Of a DNA stretch of 64,000 bases, positions 9,885 to 21,282 are shown in pieces. Position numbers and translations under genes: made by a program. Numbering within the stretch: the stretch's first letter is position 1; each line of letters opens with the position of its first letter. Under the pieces are notes generated by a model. That model saw nothing but the letters and a program-made list of their open reading frames with translations, was not told the origin of the DNA and made no database searches. The stretch spans positions 64,025,824 to 64,089,823 of the forward strand of contig CM047807.1 of NCBI GenBank assembly GCA_026214975.1, written 5' to 3'. This DNA is from Gentiana macrophylla. Taxonomy: Eukaryota; Streptophyta; Magnoliopsida; Gentianales; Gentianaceae.

Positions 9885-11549
9885 TTAAAGCAGGTCTGCA
9901 GCATTTGTCTCAACGTTGTATGCCAAAACTTGAGGCGAGGCTAGTCCGATCTCTGCAGGTATCACTGCTTCGCATCCATAGGCCATGGCAAAAGGGGTCT
10001 CTTGGGTGGCCGAATTGGGTGTTGTTCGATACGACCACAGAATGCTGGGTAACTGAGCGGCCCAATCTCGACCTTCGTCTTCCAACCGATTCTTCAAGCC
10101 AAATTTAATTTGCCTGTTTGTTTGTTCGGCCTGTCCATTGGACTGAGTTCGGGCTACTGACGTCGTTCTATCCTCGATCTTGAATTCTTTGAGCCAATCT
10201 TGCACTCGGTCATCCAGAAATTGAGTACCATTATCCGGTATCAGATACTTCGGGATTCCAAACCTGCACAAAATATTTTCCCATAGAAATTTCTTGATGG
10301 TCTGAGCTCTGATGTCTGTAAGAGCCTTGGCTTCAACCCACTTTGTAAAATAATCAACCGCGACCACCACATACTTGAAATTACCTGGAGCTCGAGGTAG
10401 AGGCCCGACTATATCGACCCCCCACTCATCGAACGGCCACACCGATTCGATGGCATTCATCTCCCTTGCCTGCTGGTGTGTCACCACATCATGTACCTGA
10501 CAAGCCCTGCATCTCTTCACTAACCGATTGCCTTCCCTTTGCATGGAAGGCCAAAAATAGCCTGCAAGTTTACATTTTCTCACCAACATCCGAGCTCCGC
10601 AATGATTACCACAAACTCCTCGATGTATCTCTTCAAGTAGATAAGCCCCCTCGTCTTCCGATGCGCATTGCATCCAAGGTGTTACAAACGATTTTCGATA
10701 AAGGACATAGTCAAACAGGGCATACCTCGAGGCTTTTAGTCGGATCTTTCTGGCCTGAGACTTGTCAGACGGGAGAATTCCATCGTTCAAATACAGAGCT
10801 ATCGGGTCCATCCACGTCGATCCCTGAACCAATGGTTGCACATCGACTTCATTGTAACTCCGCTCTGCCAACATTTCCACCAGAACCTTCTTTTTCGATT
10901 TAAAATTCGACGCGAGTTTAGACAACGCGTCGGCCCTCTTGTTCTCACTTCGTGGAACCTGCTCGATGCGAACTATTTTGAATTTCGACATTAACCCCTG
11001 AACAACTTTCAGATAACTCTTCATTGATTCTTCCTTAGCTTCATACTCACCTCGTATATGATTCACCACAAGCTGAGAGTCGCTATATACCAAGAGATTC
11101 TCGACCCCCAACTTCGATGCTAGCTTCAAACCCGTGATCATGGCCTCATACTCGGCTTCGTTGTTGGTGGCCTTGAACTCGAATCGAAGTGCATATAGGA
11201 ACTCTTCCCCTTTATGACTAACCAGCAATAAACCAGCTCCAGCTCCTTCTTTACTCGAGGCACCATTTACGTGGATGGTCCATTGTTCTTCTGATGACTG
11301 CTTTTCTTGCTCTAATTGAATCGATAACCCTTTGGCTAGGAAGTCTGCTAGAGCCTGACCCTTGATGGCGGTACATGGTAAAAACTCGATATCATACTCT
11401 GCTAGCTCGACAACCCATTTTGCTAACCGACCCGATGTCTCGGGTTTTGTCAGTATTTGCTTCAAGGGCTGGTCAGTGACAACAGCAATGGGGTGTGCTT
11501 GAAAATACGGCTTCAATTTCCTTGATGCATGAACCAGACCCAGTGCCAA
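9885..11549 (-). pseudogene. Tat RNase H, archaeal-type RNase H and integrase core (554-codon open segment)
   Basis: The longest open frame in the window. It starts within the usual gypsy RNase H (VVTDQPLKQIL). An archaeal-type RNase H follows, with NNEAEYEA and VYSDSQLVVNHIRG and a final RADALSKLA. Then comes integrase: HRGVCGNH and CRACQ form the HHCC zinc site, followed by WGVDIVGP, IPDNGTQF and QAEQTNR with the D, D and E of the catalytic triad. Against the usual pattern, the first acidic residue of the archaeal-type RNase H is replaced (IHVNGASS, N where D is expected). Integrase residues look intact. Upstream RT is in another frame, so this is not a complete pol. Confidence 0.85.
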
Positions 11550-11757
11550 TTTTTCAAAGGTGTATATCCGATCTCGGCTCCATGCAATGCCTTACTTACT
11601 TAAATAAATCGAATCGCCTGGTCTCCCTCTCGAACCAACATCAACATTCAACGCCTCGCAGATTGCCATATAAACTAAGAGTTTCTCTCGAGGTGAGGAC
11701 AGTGTCGGCAAATCAGATAAGTACTCTTTCAGGTCATCGAACGCTCTCTGAAATTTC

Positions 11758-13464
11758 TCATCCCACTGGAACGGACTCGCCTTCTTCAGTATCCTTAAGA
11801 AGGGCAGGGCCCTCTTGCGCTGATATCGACAAGAAACGATTGAGGGCAGCCATCCGACCGGTTAATCGTTGTACTTCCTTTACGTTACGAGGTGCGCGCA
11901 TGTTTTTCAGAGCCTCGATCTTATCTGGGTTAGCACGAATCCCATCTCTTGATATCATATAGCCTAAGAATTTTCCAGATCGAACCCCAAAAGTGCACTT
12001 CTTCGGGTTGAGCTTCATCTTCGCAGCCCGCAGCACCTCAAAAATCTCTCTCACGTCGTCAAGAAACTGTCCCATGGACTTGCTCTTGATCAACAAATCG
12101 TCCACATAAACCTCCATGTTCCGACCTATCAGTCCTTTGAAAATTTTGTTGATCGTCTCACGATAGGTGGCCCCTGCGTTTTTCAAGCCAAACGGCATTG
12201 TCACAAAACAAAACGTTCCAAACTCTGTTATGAATGCGGTTTTCTATGAGTCTCGGGGGTCCATGAAGATCTGCTAATATCCCCTATATGCATCGAGAAA
12301 ACCAAACACCTCGAAGCCCAGAGTCGAGCCGACTAACTGACCGATATTCGGGAGCGGATACGAATCCTTAGGGCATGCTTTGTTGAGATCTGTGAAATCT
12401 ACGCACATTCGCCAGCTTCCATCTGGCTTTTTAACTAACACAGGGTTGGCTAACCAATCCGGATAGAACACTTCTTTGATGATCCCAGCGATCAACAACT
12501 TGTCAACTTCCTTCCTTACCGCTTCCTTCCTCTCAGGAGCAAGGTTCCTCTTCTTTTGCCGTATCGGCTTCTTTTTTGGATAGACATTCAGCTGGTGCAT
12601 TGCAATATCTGCCGATAGGCCTGGCATGTCGTCTGCTTTCCATGCGAACACATCTCGATACTCGACCAGGAGTTTGACCAGGGCTTTAATGTCGGGGTGT
12701 GACAACCACTTCCCGATCTGGACCCTTTTGCCCTCCTCTTCCTTCCAGACACAGATCTCTTCTGTCGGGTCGACAGAGACCCAGCTTTGATCCTCCTCTT
12801 CTTCCGGTATTAATTCCTCAACCAACACTTGTCCAACTCCTTTCACTTTGATTGTGACCAAGCTACAATTCCTGGCCACCTCGATGTCTCCTTTTACCTC
12901 ATGGGTCCCATACCAGGTGGGGAATTTCATGCTGTTGTGGAATGTCGAGATGATGGCTCTGAGATCGTATAAAGCTGGTCGGCCTAATATCACGTTATAT
13001 CCCGATGGGGCCTTAACTAAGACATAGGTCATCTCCATGGTCCGGCCTTTTTCTCCGTCTCCGACTGTTGTCAATAAATTGATCGACCCGATAGGGTGAA
13101 TGGCTTGTCCTGTGAATCCGAATAAAGGAGTAGATAATGGCACAATGTCTTTGTCCTTCAACCTCATGGCTTTGAAGGCCGAGTAATAAAGGATGTTAAC
13201 GGCGCTTCCACTGTCGACGCAGACTCTCTTCACCTGACCTCGACTTATTACCGCTTCTATTACCAATCCTTCGCTATGGCTGTGCGAACTCGGGATATCA
13301 TCTTTGGGTCCATAACCCACTTCCGTTGTGAACCTCAATTTCTTCGACTCTCTCGATCGGTCCGAAGACTGTCGACCGGATCTAGATCGATCAGACCCAT
13401 GCTCTGCCACAATTGTGTTGACGTCGTATCCGACGCGGTTATCCCCGTGAGGGTCTCGATTCAA
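11758..13464 (-). pseudogene. Tat protease and reverse transcriptase, broken
   Basis: The first open part (13464-12274) has the aspartic protease motif VDSGSAVNIL, then a linker, then the RT fingers (PDGSWRMCVDFTDLNKACPK). Two stops at about 12273 and 12246 interrupt the palm. The second part (12204-11758) carries the active site YVDDLLIKS near 12100 and the RT thumb. A frameshift at about 11757 leads into RNase H. The order protease-RT-RNase H-integrase is that of Ty3/gypsy. The catalytic protease and RT residues are present, so decay is through the stops and frameshift. Confidence 0.85.
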
Positions 13465-13530
13465 ATCTTCCCGACGATCATCCCGTCGGTTATCCCTGTA
13501 GGTCGGCTCAGCTGATCTATCTCGTCGCCT

Positions 13531-14805
13531 CTAATTGTCTCGATGCGGCGTTCGATCTTTCTTCCCATTATAACTCTTTCTTTTGTACTCACGACGACTC
13601 TTGGGCTCGTCCTTCTCTGACCTGTCGATCACCTCATCCAATCGACCCTCTTGAATACAGGCGTCGATATCTCTTTTCAAATCAAAACATTCCTCTGTGT
13701 CTTGTCCCACATCCCTGTGATAATCACAATACTTGTGGGTATTCTTTCTCTTCTCAGGGTCCTTGGACATTGTCTTGGGTGTTCGAGCGATATTCTTCTT
13801 AATCATAATAGCCAGCACTTCTCCACGTGATCGGTTCAGAGGGATAAAATCTTGCTCTTTCAGATTCCCTTTCTTTTCAAGGAGATCTGTGATTGGAGCT
13901 GTTAATCGATCAAACACGTTAGATTTCCCTTCATCATTTCGACCCTTTGACTGTCCCTTGGACTGGCCTCGGGTGTCATTCCTCGAATTAAGGCCAAGTG
14001 AAATGGTGTGCAGACGCACTGCCTCTTCACCTTGGCAGAACTTATGAACTATGTTTACGCATTCGTCCATATCATTTGGCATCTTCTTGGAGAGCTTGTC
14101 GTACAGCTTCATATTGCGCAGACCTCCAACAAACGCATTCGTCCATATCATTTGGCATCTTCTTGGAGAGCTTCTCGAGCTCGACCTGTGAGCAACGTGT
14201 CGAAGGCACGACACCTCATGGCATCGTTTGCGTTTCTCAACCTCATCAATGATATGTATCGGTACAAATGATCCTCCGGGTCTGTGGTTCCGTCGTAGGG
14301 TTCCATCTTTGGTGGCTTAAACGACTCTGGCATCGTATATATCTCGATTTCTAGGCTAAAAGGCGACTCAAGCCATTCTGTTATCGGCTCTTTCCCTATC
14401 GACCTGTTGCTGCTGCTTTTCATGTTCGGGACGCTTCCTGGTTATGCTGATTTCCACTTCATCCTCATGCTCCTCTCGAGGATTAACTAGCCTCTTTCCT
14501 CTAGCATTCTCACGCTCCTTTCGACCTGGTGGGTCTAACAGGCGTTCGTCTAGGGTATTACAAATTCCTTTACCTATGAATGCTGACGCCACCACTCTTT
14601 TCAGGGCGTCTTCATCTAAAGACGCCAGGTGGTCTGTCATGTCCTGTAACTGCGGTGGAAGCGGAGGTCTTGATTGCTCTGCAGCTACAGGTACAGATCC
14701 GGTGGGTACTTCTTGAACTTGGACCCCCACGGGATCAATATCTGTATGCTCTTCGATCTGCGGATTCTTACTGCTCGTCGGTTTGTTTCTTGCTGCTGGA
14801 GCCAT
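13531..14805 (-). pseudogene. Tat gag, broken by a partial tandem duplication
   Basis: Capsid precursor. It starts at ATG 14805 (MAPAARNK), 51 bp inside the LTR. The first segment is hydrophilic. The next (14423-14148) holds the gag core (EPYDGTTDPEDHLYRY, then RAFDTLLTGRARE). The last (14214-13531) is basic and ends in a modified zinc-knuckle-like stretch (KYCDYHRDVGQDTEECF). A 41-bp repeat at offset 76 (14057 and 14133) breaks the frame in the middle of the core, since 76 is not a multiple of three. Another stop separates the first two segments at about 14368. It feeds into protease at 13464 after a stop at 13531. Confidence 0.82.
14057..14173. repeat. 41-bp direct repeat in Tat gag, offset 76 bp
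   Basis: The 41 bp at 14057-14097 recur at 14133-14173 without a visible mismatch. The 35 bp between them are not repeated. The +76 offset shifts the gag frame. Confidence 0.9.
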
Positions 14806-14856
14806 TGCGATAACTTTACCAACTCACCGGTAGAAGGCCCCCCTTCTGGCAAAAAA

Positions 14857-15386
14857 TGACGATGCAGAATAATGCACCACCGATAAATCAGGGCCACGTG
14901 TAATCTAAGGATGAGCTGTAAAGGAATCGAACGGCTGTAACTGTGTAAAAGATAGTGCTTTTGGTGTTTTATGGCTGAGTCCAAGAATGTATCTTGGATT
15001 GCCTATGTATCCTGTGTGAATGTCCAGGAATCAAGCCTTACGTAGTTCTTGGAATGATGTATTTATAGGCACATGCCCTTCTTCCGCCCTAGATTTAGGG
15101 CGGTTGCGTCTATTGACATAAATACCCTTAAATAGGCCTTACCTCCTTGCCCAAGTAACCTGTTGGGCGGTGAGCCCTGGTGTCTGGATAGGAGGTCTTG
15201 GTCTCGACTCGACGCATACCGACGTGGGCGATCGAAGTATGACACTTGCAAAATATCACGGTGGTTATAGCTTTCACTGGTGAATCTCGTATTCGATCCG
15301 ATGTACATAACCGACATAGGCTTTTCCACATGCCAGCTGGACCAATCAGATAGCTCCACGTGGAGGAGTGAATCCTTGTATCATCA
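14857..15386 (-). repeat. 5' LTR of the Tat element (minus strand)
   Basis: About 530 bp, starting TGATGA and ending TCGTCA on the minus strand, so the ends are short inverted repeats. On one side the integrase frame of another gypsy stops at 15387; on the other the Tat gag starts 51 bp away. A TATA box lies inside. No partner LTR exists in the window, so the ends are inferred from termini and context. I could not assign a primer-binding site. Confidence 0.7.
15061..15067 (-). promoter_or_regulatory. TATA box in Tat LTR
   Basis: CTATAAATAC on the minus strand within the LTR, about 200 bp before its 3' end and upstream of gag. Confidence 0.55.
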
Positions 15387-16884
15387 AAGCCTAACACAAA
15401 ATCCATCGAAATATCAGTCCAAGGAGTGGTAGGAATAGGTAGTGGTGTATAAAAACCGTGTGGTTTTAAAGTCGATTTAGCATGCTTACATGTGAGCCAA
15501 GAATCACAAAATCTAGTGACATCAGCCCACATCTTAGGCCAAAATAAATTAGTTCGTAACATCTCCAATGTCTTATCAATGCCAAAGTGACCCATTAAAC
15601 CACCCTCATGCGATTTTCTCAACAACAACTCACGTATAGATGTCCTAGAAATGCATAACTTATCTCGTTTGAACAAAAATCCATCATGTATATAAAAGTC
15701 AGGGATAGCGGATGATGGACACTTGCGAAAAACCTCTCCAAAATCAACATCATTAGGATAAGTCCTTTAAACTCTCAAACCCAAACATTCTAGTTTGCAA
15801 AGACGTGATTAAAGAATGTCTACGTGACAAAGCATCGGCCACAACATTATCTTGTCCTTCTTTTAACTTAATCACATATGGAAAGGACTTGATAAACTCG
15901 ATGTAACGAATATGGCGCTTACTTAACTTACCTTGACCCTTAAGGTATTTTAAAGACTCATGGTCCGTGTGAATAATGAACTCTCGAGGTCGTAGGTAAT
16001 GTTGCAACGTTTGTAGACAACGAATTAAAGCATACAACTCTTTATCATACGTGGAGTAATTTAATTGCGCACCCTTAAGTTTTTCAGAAAAATAGGCAAT
16101 GGTACGTTTTTCTTGTAGTAACACGCCCCCCAATACCCACACCCGAAGCATCGCACTCTAATTCGAAGACTTTATTGAAATCAGGTAAAGCAAGAATAGG
16201 TGCAGAAATAAGTTTAAACTTAAGGGTTTCAAAAGACTCCCTTTGTCGTGCTCCCCAAGTGAATGCCGCATTCTTTCTGATTAGTTCCGTCAACGGAGCA
16301 GCAATGGAGCTGAAATCCTTTACGAAACGTCGGTAAAACCCCGCCAAGCCTAGAAAGCTTCGTACATCAGCCACCGTTTTTAGTTGAGGCCATTCTTTAA
16401 TTGCCCGAACTTTTTCTTGGTCCACCTCCACGCCATCTGCACTTACAACAAAACCAAGAAACATGACTCTATCCAGACAAAAATCACACTTCTTTAAGTT
16501 GGCATACAACTTAGCACGACGTAGTGTCTCAAGTACAGTTCTCAAATGATCCACGTGAATATCAAGATTTGTGCTATAAATCAAAATATCATCGAAATAA
16601 ACCACCACGAAATGACCTATAAATCACGGAGTACTTTGTTCATTAAGCGCATAAATGTGGACGGTGCATTCGTAAGACCAAACGGCATAACTAACCACTC
16701 GTAAAGCCCAAACTTAGTCTTAAAAGCGGTTTTCCACTCATCTCCCTCACGTACACGGACTTGATGATACCCACTCCGTAAATCGACTTTAGTAAAGACT
16801 TTACTACCGTGTAACTCATCGAGCATATCGTCTAAATGCGGAATAGGGTAACGGTACTTAACAGTTATGTTATTTAGCGCTCGG
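15387..16884 (-). mobile_element. Chromovirus-like Ty3/gypsy element, left part
   Basis: Minus-strand gypsy pol (RT, RNase H, start of integrase) interrupted twice: by Tat at 15387, in integrase, and by Athila-1 after 16884, in RT. The piece beyond Athila-1 is at 31604-31640. Sequence features fit the chromovirus branch, but the chromodomain region and both LTRs are missing, so the lineage is tentative. Confidence 0.75.
15387..16884 (-). pseudogene. Chromovirus-like RT, RNase H and integrase N-terminus, broken
   Basis: RT runs from 16884 ([11 protein letters not shown], then [12 protein letters not shown] and [14 protein letters not shown]). After a stop near 16617 the active site appears in another frame as [10 protein letters not shown]. 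The RT thumb ([16 protein letters not shown]) leads to RNase H ([12 protein letters not shown], frameshift at about 16150, then [13 protein letters not shown] and [10 protein letters not shown]). Integrase begins with SHEGGLMGHFG, the zinc-site histidines, and the CDSWLTCKHAK cysteines, reaches SMDFVLGF with the first catalytic D, and stops at the Tat LTR. The substrate would have been element cDNA. The gag and protease side is not in the window. Confidence 0.85.
16880..16884. other. Target-site duplication CTCGG, left copy
   Basis: Five bases directly before the 5' LTR of Athila-1, identical to 31599-31603 after the 3' LTR. Five bp is the usual length for these integrases. Confidence 0.92.
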
Positions 16885-17262
16885 TGTTAAGGGTGAAAGT
16901 CTATGTTTTATTATGATATATTTTATGGTATTTTCCCTCTTAATTGGATTAATTGCATAATAAATGGCCCTTATATGGAAATATTGAGCGTACTATGTTT
17001 TTAAGGACTTAATCGCAATATTGAATAAATTATGTGTTTCCATCGTGAATTATAATTAATTGGACTTTATTACAGTTTGCGATGTTTTCCATGTGTTATA
17101 GGTATGTTTATTGTGCTCAAATGATGATCAAAAGGGTTAAAATTCGAGCTATAAAGATTTAAGAAGAGATAATGATCGAATGGAGTGGACAGAAAAGAGA
17201 TAGAGATGATTTAATCAAGTTTTATTCCGGCTAAAATCAAGGTCCAAGTCCCGTCCAGAGTG

Positions 17263-17469
17263 GACGGGCGTCTGACAATCTAAACGGGCGCTCTGTGGAA
17301 GAATTCAATACTGAGGCATCATGAACTTACTGAACGAACGTCCGGAAGAAGCAGACGAGCGTCCAAGGTGCAAAAAGAAGATCAGAGAGTTTGGACGCTA
17401 TCCGCATTTAACGCCTACATTGGAGTTCGTAACACTTGGATGAGCGTCTCACTTAACCGGACGAGCGTC
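17263..17469. promoter_or_regulatory. Degraded paired-dyad block in Athila-1 5' LTR
   Basis: Contains GACGGGCGTC (17263), several decayed copies, GATGAGCGTC (17439) and GACGAGCGTC (17460). It ends 35 bp before the TATA box. The same block in the 3' LTR is better preserved (30428-30632). Confidence 0.75.
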
Positions 17470-17504
17470 CGATTGCCGACTTTAGTGAAACCGCCTCAAA
17501 TCTC

Positions 17505-17512
17505 TATAAATA
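17505..17512 (+). promoter_or_regulatory. TATA box of Athila-1 5' LTR
   Basis: TATAAATA inside CTCTATAAATACTTG, 35 bp after the dyad block and about 50 bp before the telo-box-like motif. Likely core promoter of the genomic RNA. Confidence 0.7.
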
Positions 17513-18440
17513 CTTGCCTATTTTCACACATTGGGATACCAATTTGACAATTCTCGAACCCTAAACCCTAGGGGCGGCTATAGGCTGCGTTTTACTCGCT
17601 TTTTCCCGGCTTATGTTCTTAAATTCCTAGATAAAATTAGTTTAGTTTATGCAATTTACTTCAACAATTCAAGATATTCAAGGATGCTAAGAGGCTAGGC
17701 TCCAATCAAACGAGCATTGTGAAGCCATCCAACTTTCATTGATTTTGATTCTTCGACTATATTGTAAGTTTTAATCAAGTTGTTTCCTTTATCATGTCTT
17801 ACGATGATTAATTGCATTTATATCGAAAGATGTGCATGTATGATGTTTTATATTTGATGAAAGTCTTTATAAACATTAGATCACCATGATTTAGGAATGG
17901 ATCTTTAATCTATGTCAAACGAAAGTTGATAGGTTGAAAATCTAGGTTAAAACGTTAAAGTTTACATCTTTGTTTATGTTATGACGCGCGTTAATTTCCG
18001 TAAATCGAAAGATAGAAATTAATAGGCGAATCATCTACTAAAGTAGGATTCATACCTTTGATAAGATGAACCACAACATGGTAGAAACCGCAATATACTC
18101 GGATGAGAGATTCGTGTTTGTTGGATAGGTGGAACAATACTGCTTGCCCATATTAAACTTGATTTAACCCTTGAGACTTGAACTGTTTAGAGTAATTCGT
18201 CCCTCTGCCTAGTTTATATTCAAAGATATATGTTCGATTTAGTTTTGTTTAATCGCTGTTTAGTTTAGTTTTCCGTGACATAGCTTAGTTAGACAAAAAC
18301 TAGGAACCACAATCGTCTAGTTCCCCGTAAGATCGACCCGGCATTAACCACTAGTACTACGATCCTTATACTTGGGGTTAACCGGATTATAAATTTATTA
18401 CTTGTTTGTTTTGCATAGATAAAATTCATAGACAAGTTTT

Positions 18441-18458
18441 TGGCGCCGTTGCCGGGGA
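18441..18458 (+). other. Primer-binding site of Athila-1
   Basis: TGGCGCCGTTGCCGGGGA, six bases after the LTR. This is the tRNA-Asp-type primer site characteristic of Athila elements. Confidence 0.9.
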
Positions 18459-18667
18459 ACCGGACGGTTGCCTAGTTTTTGTTCTAATTTTTATTTTGTT
18501 TTCAATTCCTGTTTTTAGGTTAGATATTTTCGATTTCTGTTTGTGGTTAATAGTTTAGTTGTTTTTGTTCATTTGTCCGTCGCTCAAATTTTGTTTTTGT
18601 TAGTAGTCAATATAAATTTTCTTGCTCCTAGTTTATACTGCTTTTTCTCGATCGTTTCGCTTGGTTG

Positions 18668-18919
18668 GACGAAAGCGTCCGTTTTACCGAGACGCCCGTC
18701 CGGGCTTCTATTTTCAGTCGGACGAGCGTTTAGCTTACTGGACGTCCGTCTGCTGAAAATTCTTCAATCCTGAATCAAATTCTGACCTGCAGACGAGCGT
18801 TCATACTTCCGGGCGCCCGTCCAAAGGAACTCGAAAGAGAGGACGAAAGGTTCATGTTTTGAACGCCCGTCCATTCTCGACACCGGTCGACGCTAGTCCA
18901 TAATTTTGGACGCCTGGTC
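18668..18919. repeat. Paired-dyad array in Athila-1 leader
   Basis: Degenerate GACGnnCGTC units at 18668 and 18691, 18721 and 18741, 18792 and 18812, 18842 and 18862, 18889 and 18909. Four of the five pairs are exactly 20 bp apart, start to start. A TTCAATCCTG word lies between two pairs (near 18762). A long CT-rich tract follows (about 18920-18975). Confidence 0.85.
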
Positions 18920-19093
18920 TGCCTTCTTTTCCTTCTATCATCTTCTTCTTTTCTCTCTTCTTTTCTTTTCTCTAGGTTTTGATCTTAGATTAGATTATAA
19001 GTCTTTAGTTTAAGTCGTTAGTTTCTTAGTTTATAATTCTCTTTCTCTCTCTCTTTCTTTCTTGCTCAATATCTTGATCTTGGATCTCGGTGT

Positions 19094-21240
19094 ATGCAAA
19101 CTCATAGTCAGAGGGGACCACTAATCTACTCCCCTGACCCCGAGCGGACCATAGTCCGGTCCAATAGGCGGAGACTTCGGTTCGACGAAGGAAACGCTCT
19201 AGATCAAGAATTTGAGCATTATGTTTCAGAGAAATCGAAAGAATAGTAATAATGGCAAATGAAGATAGACGGGACGTTGGCCGACTATGCCATGCCCGGC
19301 ACAATCACCATCAACCCCGCAATTGTTATGCCGCCATTCTCGCTCCAACTTTCGAGCTAAAGCCAGGACTTATTCAGATGATGTAGCATGCATCGATTTT
19401 TCACGGCTATCAATCTGAGAACCCCCACACTCACCTACACACATTTCTACACATATGCGGTACTACCCGCATCCAAGGTGTAAGTGAGGACGCAATCAAG
19501 CTCAAACTTTTCCCATTTTCCTTGCGGGGGGAAGCACTAGAGTGGTATCACTCTCTCCCTTCGGAATCCATTACGACCTGGGCCGGACTTGAAAGAGAAT
19601 TTTTGAGTCAATATTTCCTCCATCAAAGACGGCCCATGATTTGAATGAAATCTTCACGCTCCGTCGCCAGGAAAATGAGTCTTTCTTTGATTGCCGGAAA
19701 AGGTTCATGTCCTCCTCCGAAAATGTCCCCACCATGGCTTGCCGATGCAAAGGCAAGTCAATACATTCTTTAGCGGATTGACCGAGCTCACTAAGGGCAT
19801 GGTCAATAGTTCATCTGGCGGGGCGTTTTTGAAGAAGACTCCAGACGAAGGATGGGCATTGTTCGAAGACATTGCCAAATATAACTATGCTCCGCCCTAT
19901 CAAGCTATTCAGCACCTCCTCCTCCTCCCAAGGTCGAGGAAGTGACTATGCAGAATCTGATTGCCATGTTGCAAAAGAAAATGGCTAACTCTCAACTGAC
20001 AACATCCCAAACTGTTCCTAATCCGAGTAATCAGACTCTTTCGTTTCCACAGAACTCTCGTGTTCAGACATTGCGAAAATTGTCACAACCTGGCCACGTG
20101 TCCACCCGATGTCAATTTCAATCCCCTCTGTGCATCAAGTCGGTATTGCTCATAATAATGGGATAAGTATAATCCAATCACATGCCAAGTATGTGATGAT
20201 CAGAACACACATCGCTCGTTTCATCCCATGATTGGACAAAATGCGTATGAATGCTTTTACGCGCCGCCTAATCCTAGGTTCAATAACCAATTCTCTGGCA
20301 AGAATAATGCTCAAAATCAGGGCTTCGGCCAGAATCCGAGTTTCAATCAGAATCCAAACTCGAACTTCAATTCTAACCCGAACTTCAATAGAAACCCTGG
20401 TTTTGGTTCGAACCAAAACTCTAATTTTTCCAATCAAACACAAAGGTTTAATCGAAATTGGCCTCCATTTCCAATTCCAATTATCGAATCGGCCAACCAC
20501 CACAAAATCAAAATTTTTCCAATTCTCAAGGCCCTCGAATTCCAATGACCTCAAAGTGAATGGAACTCATTCAAAGAGGAGCAAAACAAGAACATCCAGC
20601 TCCTGATGAGTACCAATAAGAACCTTGAAAGACAGATAGAGGCGGTTGGTGAGCGATTAGCATCAAGACCCCTCGGGCATCCGCGATTTTACCGAAAAAA
20701 AATCCTAAGGGCGGTCATGTGGCTCAGGCCGATTTGAGCAGCAGCCAATGTACTGACCTCTTACCAACAATGCATTATGGACAAGAGGAGGCCAGTACAA
20801 TGATTTTAAGAAGCGGTACACAGCTGAGTGGTCCCCCTGGCTTTCAGGGAAACCACTAGCCCCTCCTGCCATTGATAAGCGCGAGAGGGAAGTTGAGCAC
20901 CCATCATCCCCTTGGTCGCAAGCAAGTAATCAGTGGTGATCCTCGATAGGTGAAAAGGTTGGAAATCCTCAGCGGTCATTACCCGGAGAAGTGAAAAAGT
21001 TGGAAATCCTCAAGTGGCTGATCCCTTGAGGACTGAAAAAGGAAAAGAAAGTCAGGTGGCTGATCCCCCGACTACGAAAGCTTCTGAAAAGACGGTTCGG
21101 TGGAAGGATTTGGAAGACAAAGCTATCAGCGCATCCTCAAAGAGAGTCTTTTCCGAGAGTGATCTCAAGAAGCTTCCGCTTTCCACCGAGGAAGAGCAAC
21201 ATTCCTTTGGTTGAAGACAAAAAGTATGAGAAGGTGCTAA
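19094..21240 (+). pseudogene. Athila-1 gag, broken
   Basis: Structural precursor of the particle. A 50-codon first segment starts at ATG 19094 (MQTHSQRG) and contains DPERTIVRSNRRRLRF, an arginine-rich stretch like that of the Athila-2 gag start, and ends at TAG 19244. ATGGCA follows at 19252. The gag core (DAIKLKLFPFSLRGEALEWY, SITTWAGLEREF) is at 19490-19630, in shifted frames. Downstream are an N, P and F-rich repeat region (about 20280-20440) and a basic end (NLERQIEAVGERLASRP near 20620-20670). At least five frameshifts or stops are visible. Fed into the protease region at 21283. Confidence 0.78.
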
Positions 21241-21282
21241 ACCTTCTCAAAATACTCGAGTAAATCTGCCATTATCCGAGGT

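Larger units (their letters stand above)
7050..15386 (-). mobile_element. Tat-lineage Ty3/gypsy element, 3' end missing
   Basis: Read from right to left: 5' LTR (15386-14857), gag (14805-13531), protease and RT (13464-11758), RNase H plus a second, archaeal-type RNase H, and integrase (11549-9582). A non-coding region with tandem repeats follows, then an additional ORF on the opposite strand (8655 back to 7050). A second RNase H and an antisense extra ORF are documented marks of the Tat lineage. It is inserted in integrase of a chromovirus-like element (frame broken at 15387). No 3' LTR is present, because the copy stops inside the additional ORF at about 7050 against copia-A sequence. Confidence 0.87.
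16885..18434 (+). repeat. 5' LTR of Athila-1
   Basis: TGTTAAGGG...TAGACA, 1550 bp. Holds a block of GACGnnCGTC dyads (about 17263-17469), a TATA box at 17505 and AACCCTAAACCCTA at 17557-17570, a telo-box-like motif that in plants is often found near transcription starts. The rest is AT-rich. Confidence 0.93.

Noticed and set aside
17557..17570. Interstitial telomere repeat
   Set aside because: Only two units, at a fixed place in both Athila-1 LTRs, so part of the LTR.
18441..18458. tRNA-like sequence near LTR ends
   Set aside because: These 12-18 bp stretches are primer-binding sites complementary to tRNA 3' ends, not tRNA genes. No cloverleaf surrounds them.
20150..20554. 134-codon minus-strand ORF rich in R, I and V
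   Set aside because: Shadow of the low-complexity N and F-rich gag region on the plus strand.
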